Shown here: in pieces, positions 36,310-45,237 of the stretch | Layout: every line of letters starts with the position of its first letter | How positions within the stretch are numbered: position 1 is the stretch's first letter | Assembly (NCBI RefSeq): GCF_000003815.2 | Contig: NC_049983.1 | Span: forward strand, 11,163,870-11,227,869 | From: Branchiostoma floridae | Lineage: Eukaryota > Chordata > Leptocardii > Amphioxiformes > Branchiostomatidae | Length of the DNA stretch: 64,000 bases | Reading direction: 5' to 3' | Translations under genes and position numbers: made by a program | Notes under the pieces: model-generated | What the model was told of the DNA's origin: nothing | The model's database searches: none | Seen by the model: the letters and a program-made list of their open reading frames with translations, nothing else

Positions 36310-36731
36310 GATAACGGTGAACACCGAAAACGTCCAGCTAGAAAACTTTATCACACCACACTGTTCTCACACTGTACCATGTGTTTCACAGAAATATGGC
36401 CACCAATTCGTAAAAACAAAATACGATTTCGTCTTTTTGTCAATATCTAAGCAATCAAAGCAACATCTTTTCTTATGTATCAAATAGCATACAAATGCTG
36501 ATCTATATAATTTGGCATACACCAAATACTGCCTACTTTGCCTATAGATTTGCAAGGAAATATCTGCTATTTTTATCTGCAGCCCGAATCCGAGACCCGA
36601 AATACTTATCTTGCTTTACAGCGGTTGTTTCGACTCTCGAACGTTTGGCTTGCGAAGCGTGATCTCAGAGCGAAGAGAAGAAAGATATTTAATTCGATAT
36701 TATCTGCTGTGCTTGACTCAACAACAGCAAC
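36310..36731. promoter_or_regulatory. Bidirectional promoter between IMP4 (-) and ISY1 (+)
   Basis: Only 422 bases separate the two start codons. Both genes are universal RNA-processing genes. The segment must hold both transcription starts and both 5' UTRs. I see no TATA box in a convincing place. GCGAAGCGTGATCTCAGAGC and CTCTCGAACGTTTGGC near the ISY1 start are the only CpG-containing stretches. Confidence 0.6.
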
Positions 36732-39700
36732 ATGGTGAGTTTCAGAACAAGTTAATGTATTACTGTATCTACCAATGTAGAAATTCGGTCTGTTCTTCTC
36801 GTTAATGTTTTGTCAACCGTAGAAGTGGTAGAGGTGGGAGGGGGGCGAATAAAATTTTGTGAGTGGACTAGAGTAACTTTTGTTCATGGTGAGTGCAGAG
36901 TGCATGCGTTGCTTCAAAACTTTGAAAATTTTATCACAAGAAGGGCTACACATTATAGAAACAAATATCCTATTCTACAAGCAGATGTCACTTTAGATGT
37001 CCTTAATTATGTCCAAGACTAGGCTCAGTGGGTTCACCCCGGTCAGCCTCTTTACCGGAAAACACAGGAAAACACACGAAGGAGTGAATAATCTACTGAA
37101 ATACAGTATGTTTTGATGAGTAAATATGACAGGTCGCTATGTTTTGCCACAGAATAATCTACATATGGCCCTGGAATGAAGAAATTGTCAGAAAAATATG
37201 CATGACACGACGGGCCGGACCGCCGCCGCCACCCGGCGGACTGGACGTGCTGATTGTGCAAAATTATGTAACGTTGACGGCTAGAAGAAGCAAGAAATAC
37301 AGAAAACAGATTCTTATCACAATCCGAGTAGATTCATATATATTATATTTATGCCAATATATAACGGATTTTTGCACTGAAGTTCGGTAGATATCAGCTG
37401 TCTTGTTGTGAAATATCAGACCCCAGAAAACAAACATTATTCTGCAATGANNNNNNNNNNNNNNNNNNNNNNNNNNNNNNNNNNNNNNNNNNNNNNNNNN
37501 NNNNNNNNNNNNNNNNNNNNNNNNNNNNNNNNNNNNNNNNNNNNNNNNNNATGGCTGAGCATGAGATGAGATGGGACAACTATAGTCACATTCGTTGTAC
37601 AGTTTAGGAAGGTTGTCAGAACTTTAATCATTTCCACGGGAATGATCCACTAAGCTAGGAGAGGCAGTCATTCATTACATAGGTAAACATGACATTTTTA
37701 CTGTAATAATAATATACATGTAGTAATTTGTACTTGTGATGAGGGTTCGTATAAGAAAATAAGTTTATAAAGCAAAGTTGCTTTCATCCATGACACCAAT
37801 TCCTCTGCCATTGAAGTCTGAAACTTTTGCTGCTTGATTATAAAGTGCTGCTAATGTCTTGTTATATCTGAACCTTTCTTTTGTCTTGTCAGCTGGTCTG
37901 GGAGAATTTCGGATACGAGACTTGAATGATGAGATCAACAAATTACTGAGAGAGAAGAAGCACTGGGAGGAGAGAATAAGGGAGCTAGGGGGTCCTGACT
38001 ATGAGGTATGAGCTATGACATTTGTGATATCTCTTGGCTACATGATTTTCAGGATCCATCTATCTATTATTAATGTTTTAATGTTGGTTAAAAAATAATG
38101 TGTGGTTTGTTTTTTGTATTGCCTGGAATGTCCTGAATCTATCAAGATACATACTTCACTTCAGAAAAATGGCATATGAAATGTCAGGTTGTATTTTAAA
38201 ATGGAGTGAATTTATTCTTAGCTATAAATGTCAGAGAGCATGAGGAATGAATCCACTTTACTTCATGATCAAGTGAAATATCCAATGAGAATTTTCAGTT
38301 GTATGAAACCTTGAAGGTAACCCTTTTGTTAAATAGTTATTCTTTCTTTTTTCCAGAGAGTTGGACCAAAGATGTTAGACCAGGAGGGCAAAGAAGTCCC
38401 TGGTAATAGAGGATACAAGTAGGTGTCAGTTTGTATATTTGTAACAAAACTCCCAGTGGTAAAAGATTAGTCTAGATAGTTTGTTCTGTTTGTTTCTTCT
38501 ATTGTACCAATCAACCAATACAGTCAAACCTGTCTATAGCGGCCACTCAAGGGACTGCTCAAAATTGGCCACTATATAGAGGTGGCCACTATAGAGAATA
38601 TGCTAATTAATTGACCACAAGCAATACGTTACACATGGTTTTAGTACCCACTGATCTTTATTCACATAATACAGTACTGTACATGTACTGCAATGATTTT
38701 TACACTATATGTATTAAGAAAACAAAACATATAAAAAGTTTTAAATGTTCTACAGTTGATATTGTCTGAAGAGACCGGTATCATATTTCGTTGATCTTTC
38801 GTCTTGTATCCTTTGATACTTCGCCGTCCGTGTGTTCTCGCTCGCGCTCACACGTCAGATTCGCCCATTATGCTAATGTGGTACTCACAAGAAAAGTCAC
38901 GTCATTTTAGACTTATCTCTTAATAAATGTAAGAAAACAATCCACCATAGTCTGAAGTTCATATCATTTTGTCTTTGTAACAATTTATTTAGAATGTTTT
39001 TGTAATGTAAATTAACATCAGCGATAGTGTATACATGTATTAGAACGTAACTTTGCCACAATTTACCTCCGTAATAGTGGTGTCGTCTATTGACCTTATA
39101 TGACCTCGTTTGTCAGCCAGTTTAGGAAGTTTTGTTTTGAAAATAAGTCAAAGAGGTTTTAAATCCGGCGTAGGGTGACGATACGGCCGCTGTATATGGC
39201 CGAACGCGTGCCGAAACATAGATCAGCGGTCCGCGTGGCCGTAATCGGCAGTGTTTTTGTACCTGCGGGACCGGAAATCGTGTGGCCGTGGCCGCGTTGG
39301 ACAGGTGGCCGCTAAGCCTATTTCTTAATCATTACGAATCCAAGGGACCGACAAAAAGTGGCCACTATGGGCAGGTGGCCGTTATGCAAAGGTGGCCGCT
39401 AATACAGGTTTGACTGTATTGCCAAGGAGCTTTTATATTACAAATAGTTGCAAGATAGAGTCCATTCCAAGTCACCATGAGGGTTTTTAGGTGATATTTG
39501 TAATAAGTCTGAATTATTTTGAATAAAAGAATATCTAAACCACAATAATTAAATTATTTTCAAAGAAATGACTAAGAAAATACTCATCTATTTTAATTCC
39601 TTTGAACATTTTAGAAACGTTTTGAAGGTAACTGTGCAGAAATATCTTTATTTAGAATAATTGTGAAACCTCTGTGTGATTCTACAAACTATTAATTATT

Positions 39701-42700
39701 TTTATCATAACTGCTTTATAATCCACAGTGTTCTTCCCTTCATGCTGAAGTTCTGAATGACTTTTAGCACAAGTTCCCATTGTTTTCCTGTAACACATTC
39801 TCTGCTTCCCATTTTGCATCAGATATTTTGGAGCAGCAAAGGACCTTCCAGGAGTAAGGGAACTGTTTGAACAAGAACGTAAGTCATTATATTTCAGCCA
39901 TACCACAGGTATACCACTTCTTCTTTCTCCTTTCTCCTGTCAAATCTTCAAAATGCATTATCTCCATCGTTCCTGGACCGCAAAACTAGAAATTTGGCAC
40001 AAGGGTAGACTGGGCCAATACTCCCAGACTTTTTTTCATTTTTTTCATATCTGCCCCTAAAATGATTTCATTGAGTTTTTTTTTGGTCTTTTTTGGCCTG
40101 TGCCCTGGGATGACCTGAAATTTTGCACAAAGGTGCCTTGATTATATGCCCACACAGATTCAATAACAGTTTTGGCATACAGTACAACAAAATGCTAAAT
40201 TTTGCAATTTTTTGGCCAAAAACTTTTTTTGACAAAAAAAGTACATCTTTGTATCCTGTACCCTGGTTTTACAACTGAATGACCTGAAATTTGGTATAGG
40301 AGTGCCCTGCACAAATGTGCACATGGAATCACACTTTTGGCAATCAGTATAATAAAATGCTTAATTTTGCGATTTTTTGGCCATTTTTTATTTCATTTTT
40401 TTTTTTTTAAGTACATTTTTGTATCCTGTTTTATTTACTACCACTGCCGCACCACGTGGTGAGCTATGTCCAGTATCAGGGTGAAGTGCACGAAGTTAGG
40501 GTGTACGAAGTTGTACGAAGTTGTACTAAGTTACAACCGTTTCCCATTGGCTTTGATGCTATATCGGGAGTCACAGATGACGTCAAAACATTTATTGGAT
40601 GACGTAATCTAACTTCGTACAGTAGGCAGGGTAGGGTGTCAAGTGTACGAAGTTGTCCGAAGTTGTGCAAAGTTACGTGACGTCATCTAACTTCGTACAG
40701 TAGGCAGGGTAGGGTGGCATGTGTGCGAAGTTGTCCTAAGTTGTGCAAAGTTACGTGACGTCATCTAACTTTGGACAGTGGGCAGGGTAGGTCAACAAGT
40801 GTGCGAAGTTGTCCTAAGTTGTGCAAAGATAAGTTACGACATCTAACTTTGGACATTGGGCAGGGTAGGGCGGCATGTGTGCGAAGTTGTCCTAAGTTGT
40901 GCAAAGTTACGTGACGTCATCTAACTTTTGACAGTGGGCAGGGTAGGTCAACAAGTGTGCGAAGTTGTCCTAAGTTGTGCAAAGTTACGTGACGTCATCT
41001 AACTTTGGACATTGGGCAGGGTAGGTCAACAAGTGTGCGAAGTTGTCCTAAGTTGTGCAAAGTTACGTGACGTCATCTAACTTTGGACAGTGGGCAGGGT
41101 AGGTCAACAAGTGTGCGAAGTTGTCCTAAGTTGTGCAAAGTTACGTGACGTCATCTAACTTTGGACAGTGGGCAGGGTAGGTCAACAAGTGTGCAAAGTT
41201 GTCCTAAGTTGTGCAAAGTTACGTGACGTCATCTAACTTTGTACAGTAGGCAGGGTAGGTCAACAAGTTAATTAATACATAGTAAAAACTTATATATGTG
41301 TAAATAAGATACACACCACTCACGCATATAAACAAATAAAATATAGATGCACATTAATCAGCACAAAATCAATGTTCATGCAATGTAAAAAAATTCATTT
41401 ATTTCAATTTTTTGTCTTTTATTTCTCCTCTTAACGTTCGTTTTAACAATGCACACAAAATAATTTAAGTTCACTCTTAATATTATATTTCCCTTTTTTT
41501 ACGTCACTTCTAAATACAAGTACCTGAAAACATCTCCCCTATCTACTTATAAACTACATGTATTGCAGTCATCTTTCACTACTTTGTATCATAAGAAGTA
41601 GTAGAGTCTAGTTGTTATTTTATTCCTTGTAATTTAACAATTAATTGAAGTACTTCCACCATTTAGTACAGAAGTATGCCATTTTCTGCCTGCACGGTCA
41701 CACCCCTTTTACATAGAAAGACTGTTTAAATTGATCTCCTTTTATTGGTTGTCAGAGCAAAGTCGTTGTCATCGTCTGCATCACATAGTGGAGACAGCAG
41801 CGTTGAAGCGGCGCACAGCTTCCTTTTCTCTCCCCCGATCACATCGTTTGCCTCAATGGACTTATTCATGTCTTCTTCTGCTTCGCTGTGTTTTAATTAA
41901 AAAGAAATTGTCACTCACTAATGCCAACGTTAATTGTTGTCGTCGCTATTTATCGTTTCACGATTCATTTAATCATCTCATCAATGCTATCTTTTCGAAG
42001 ACAACGCTAACACTAAACTAAACAAAGCAATAGCAAATAATAAAATCAGGTAAACAACATTAAGTAGCTGGTCATTTTAACTACTTTATATTAAGAATAG
42101 CGTATAATAAATAATCCTTATGGAAACAGATTTCGACGCAAAAATGATCAACATCATCGCAATTCTGTATACATTAAAAAATCAATTTTCCGCTTACCTA
42201 TCATCATTGATCCCCGCTAATAGATGTTTAGAAAGAATAGAACAAATGAAATAAAAGCAGCCGTGGCGCAATACAGAGATTGAAAAACGACACCATTCTA
42301 CGAACGCATTCCGGGTTCGAATTTCAAAAAAACACCTGAGCAAATGACGTAAATGTCTGTTGGTGACATTAAGCAAAAGAATGTTCGACAAGGTATGGTT
42401 CTAGAAATGACGGTTGTAAATTTTGAACATATAACGTTATATCTACATTGAATCAAACGTTTGATTTGAAACAATAAAAAGGTGTTAAGAAGTAAATCTA
42501 CCTGTTGGCAGACAGATGGCTGTCCACAGAAGAACATTTTCCCTCCATTTGGTGTCAGGTGGAGAGACTTGTGCATGGCTTACAGCAAAAGCCGCGACCG
42601 TGATAAGGCTATATAAAACAGCCACCGTTAGCACGCACAAAACAGATGCAACAGCACAACATCCCTGTGAAGAATAAGACAAATCTTAATAAAGATAAGT

Positions 42701-45237
42701 AATCTGCATTCTGATAAAAAAATCTGTTGTTTTGTAAGATGTAACTTCTAAAGAATATAAGATTTATGAATCAAAAGTCAGAACTCAAAACATATCAAGG
42801 TGCGATTAATACGACTAACCCACCTGAACAAATTCTTCCGGAAAATCCTTCCAGTCAAAGTCGACTCTCCAGGACGAATGGAGATCTGTAGCCTTCAACG
42901 ATTTACTGCACGACATGATATGATATAATATTGTTCGTAATTCCCCCGTTAAAAAAATCTATTTCGTCAAAGACACGGACTAAAAAGTAGCCGTGGCGAC
43001 TTCATCGCCACACGGTTTCAAACTGTTAGACTGAAAAACGACACCGTTCGAAGAACGCATTCCGGTTTCGAATTACGAAAACACCTGAGTTAGTGACGTA
43101 AACGTCAGATTGTGACGTCTAAGAAGATGAGAACATTAGAAAAAAGGTTCTAGAAATGACAGTTGAGACATTTGAACGTAACACAGAAAACTTGTAGACG
43201 CGTAGTGAAGTATATGTATCGCCAAAGTCATGCTAGGCGACATCTTCCTAGGAATACGCGACCTGATCAGTACACCCGGCTGACTGTCCAAAGTTTAGAT
43301 GACGTCATGGTTAGCGTGACGTCATAACTTCGGACAAGTTCGTACAACTCCGTACACCACCCGGCTGACTGTCCAAAGTTTAGATGACGTCATGGTTAGC
43401 GTGACGTCATAACTTCGGACAAGTTCGTACAACTCCGTACACCACCCGGCTGACTGTCCAAAGTTTGGATGACGTCATAACTTCGGACAAGTTCGTACAA
43501 CTTTGGACAACTTCAGACATCTAACTTAACTTAGGACAACTTCGTGCATTTCACCCTGATACTGGACATGGGTGCACGTGGTCTGCATGTTTTGTTCAGA
43601 GTATAGAAAGATTAACCATTTGAAAAGTTGTATTTCAAAAATACTTAAGAATGTTGTAAAACTGTCTCCTTTAGCCCCAGCCCCTCCAAGAAGAACTAGG
43701 GCAGAGCTGTACAAGGAGGTTGATGCAGACTATTATGGGTACCGTGATGAAGATGATGGTGTGCTGGTCCCACTGGAACAAGATCTTGAGAAAGAAGGTT
43801 AGATGCCAGGAAGAAGTGTTTTATTCATTTACTCTCCCAATAGTTTGTCCTATTGTATCCTACACGCAGTAAACCTAAACACCCCAAACAACCTCAAACG
43901 GCTTTAATATGTATTGTACATGGGCAACAACCTTGTATGGTGCTCTGAATACATTGTTTATGCATTTGTAAATTTAAAAATGCAGCAAGTCCTAAGTATA
44001 TTAGAGTCATTTGAGGTTGTTTGATGTGTTTAGGCAGACCCTCCTAGAGGCTCCTACACAGATCTTCTATGCAGTAGAGTTGAACGGTGTAAAGAGAAGG
44101 GATGAAAAAGCTGCAAAACATATTATCGGGTACATCTGTCAATAACTCTTTTTTCTAAAATTCAATTGTACAGAATTATTTTCAGGATGATAGTCTAGTG
44201 CCTCTAGTACTGTTAATGAATATTTTGTGACATATTATATGTATATAGATTCTATGTGATATTTCTCTATGTCAGTGGAATATAGAATCCGAACCTTAAA
44301 TGTGATGTGTATTTGTGACTCAGTTGTAGCTGAGACAGTGGCTGAGTGGAAGTCCCAGAAAGAGGCAGGGCTGCTGAAGGATGTGGAGGAGGAGGAGGAC
44401 ATCTATGCTGTGGAGGAGGAGTCAGATGAGGAGGAGACAGGGGAGAGTAAAATGTAGGAAACAGCTAGTTTTTGTTCGTACCATATTATCAATATGTTAA
44501 GTGGTGAAAAGTTTTCAATAATCATAAATCATAATACATTTCTGAAGAGTAGACAAATAGCAAAATGTTTTACAAGGTCCCTGACAGGGCTTTGAATATT
44601 GTTCTACCCCACCCATTGTTTGGGAGCCCATGTTCTTAAATTTCATTTTGATGTACGAAAATACATTGGAATCAATTTCATGAGGTTAAGATTTTTTTGG
44701 ACGGATGGAGCTGATTTTTTTTATCCCAAGATGCAAGTTTTGTTGTCTCAGTACAGTTCTTGAGACATCCCCAATCTCTGAAATTCAAAGAGTGGATACA
44801 TAGGACATGTATATTGATCAATCCATGCCTGCATGCTTCTTCAAAGTTTTCCCATAACAATGTACAGTAGTGCTAGAAGCTGTCTAATTGCACAGCCCTT
44901 TGCCAGTGTATTTCGTGCAATTTTCCAGGTGTTACACCAACGCAAAGTTATCCAGCTGGACTGCACCGGTTTGGGATTTTGGGATTCCATGCAATTGACA
45001 GAAGTGTGTGATAATCCGTTTGCATTGTGCAATTAGCTGACTTCTACTGTACCACTGTCTCTTCACAGGGAGACAGAGGAAGGTCAGCAGCAGTTCATCG
45101 CACACGTACCAGTTCCATCCCAGAAGGAAGTAGAGGAGGCCCTCCTCAGAAGAAAGAAGATGGAACTCCTTCAGAAATATGCCAGCGACTCACTCATGGA
45201 GCAGAGCAAGGAGGCAAAAACTCTCATGGGATTATGA
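36732..45237 (+). CDS. ISY1: ISY1 pre-mRNA splicing factor (second exon region lost in gap)
   Basis: Exons found: 36732-36734 (ATG directly before GTGAGT), 37893-38005, 38357-38418, 39823-39878, 43675-43797, 44330-44453, 45069-45237 (stop TGA). Phases agree from 37893 on. The protein matches human ISY1: [99 protein letters not shown], the acidic [17 protein letters not shown], and [20 protein letters not shown]. About 60 N-terminal residues expected after Met were not found anywhere between 36735 and 37892; that interval contains a 100-N gap (37451-37550). ISY1 belongs to the NTC/XAB2 complex that acts in catalytic spliceosomes. The intron at 39879-43674 carries a 3.1 kb element with its own gene. 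The initial ATG micro-exon is inferred from position and Kozak-like context. Confidence 0.9.
37451..37550. other. Assembly gap (100 N) in ISY1
   Basis: A round 100-N run, usually meaning unknown size, exactly where the ISY1 exon(s) encoding the first 60 or so residues should lie. Confidence 1.
38521..39416. mobile_element. Pogo/Tigger-like non-autonomous element, copy 2 (896 bp)
   Basis: Same inverted ends and TA flanks as the copy at 30510-31434 and the same orientation. Differences are a few substitutions and small indels (for example a missing ATCATCTGG stretch and a missing CGGGTATGGGTAGCGC stretch). It lies in the ISY1 intron between 38418 and 39823. Confidence 0.85.
39950..40440. repeat. 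T-rich degenerate tandem repeat in ISY1 intron
   Basis: Three loosely similar units each contain GACCTGAAATTT(T)G(C/G)(A/T) ... AAGGTGCC or AGTGCCCTG, a CACA-rich phrase, ACAATAAAATGC or ACAACAAAATGC and a long T run. Degenerate direct repeats of about 180 bases. No coding content. Confidence 0.6.
40480..41270. repeat. Left subterminal array, about 78-bp units with TGACGTCA
   Basis: About nine units reading GTGCGAAGTTGTCCTAAGTT, GTGCAAAGTTACGTGACGTC, ATCTAACTTTGGACAGTGGG, CAGGGTAGGTCAACAA. I count eight exact TGACGTCA palindromes (the CREB/ATF consensus), one per unit except a unit near 40835 where it is mutated. Units become more alike away from the terminus, suggesting recent expansion. 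Confidence 0.93.
41619..41624 (-). terminator. Poly(A) signal of the nested gene
   Basis: TTTATT on the plus strand is AATAAA on the minus strand, 102 bases past the nested gene's stop codon. It is the first canonical signal downstream, which supports the gene model. Confidence 0.6.
41726..42916 (-). CDS. Nested four-exon gene in transposon: unknown 144-aa single-pass membrane protein
   Basis: Minus-strand exons: 42916-42824 (ATG; donor CAG|GTGGGT), 42664-42502 (acceptor CTTCACAG; donor ACAG|GTAGAT), 42216-42198 (19 bases; acceptor CTATTAG; donor GATAG|GTAAGC) and 41885-41726 (acceptor AACACAG; stop TAA). Phases 0, 1 and 2 all match, yielding 144 residues. Residues 1-31 are polar with [10 protein letters not shown]. 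Residues about 33-60 are a hydrophobic membrane segment ([20 protein letters not shown]..). Then come [20 protein letters not shown] and an acidic tail with [15 protein letters not shown] and DADDDNDFA, ending in basic KRRS. No family recognised; it does not resemble a transposase. Topology cannot be decided: the segment could be a signal anchor. It is encoded on the strand opposite to ISY1, wholly inside the 3.1 kb element. Hand-built model without transcript support. Confidence 0.6.
42257..42435. repeat. Internal 180-bp module, copy in intron 2 of nested gene
   Basis: GCCGTGGCGCAATACAGAG, TGAAAAACGACACCATTC, GAACGCATTCCGGGTTCGAA, AAACACCTGAG and GGTTCTAGAAATGAC recur in order at 42986-43184. 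The phrases TGGCGCAAT and GGGTTCGAATT have the look of degenerate A and B boxes about 50 bases apart, so the module may be tRNA- or SINE-derived. It covers the 19-base exon's upstream intron, not exons. Confidence 0.75.
42986..43184. repeat. Internal 180-bp module, copy upstream of nested gene
   Basis: Second copy of the module at 42257-42435, located 70-270 bases upstream of the nested gene's ATG, where its promoter should be. It includes GTAGCCGTGGCG, AAAACGACACCGTTCGAAGA, CATTCCGGTTTCGAATTACG and TGACGTAAACGTC. Confidence 0.75.
43265..43530. repeat. Right subterminal array, about 80-bp units with TGACGTCA
   Basis: Two and a half units of CACCCGGCTGACTGTCCAAA, GTTTAGATGACGTCATGG, TTAGCGTGACGTCATAACTT, CGGACAAGTTCGTACAACTC. 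They contain five exact TGACGTCA palindromes. This is the inverted, diverged counterpart of the left array (GTCCAAAGTT against AACTTTGGAC). Confidence 0.92.

Larger units (their letters stand above)
40461..43574 (-). mobile_element. 3.1 kb inverted-end element carrying a gene, inside ISY1 intron
   Basis: The left end (from 40461, GAGCTATGTCCAGTATCAGG then GTGAAGTGCACGAAGTT) and the right end (to 43574) are inverted copies apart from the outermost 5 bases. CACGTGGT stands immediately outside both ends (40453-40460 and 43575-43582), an 8-bp target-site duplication as made by hAT, P or Merlin-type transposases. Inside each end is a tandem array (about 40480-41270 and 43265-43530) built from inverted versions of related units. 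The centre holds a four-exon gene on the minus strand and no recognisable transposase, so the element is either non-autonomous or of an unfamiliar kind. Confidence 0.75.

Noticed and set aside
42260-42310. tRNA-like segment (GTGGCGCAAT ... GGGTTCGAAT) within the nested element
   Set aside because: The boxes are degenerate and no cloverleaf forms; reported only as part of a duplicated module.
44330-44446. Donor GAGA|GTAAAA ending the sixth ISY1 exon
   Set aside because: It leaves phase 1, which cannot join the final exon; the donor AAAAT|GTAGGA seven bases downstream restores the frame.
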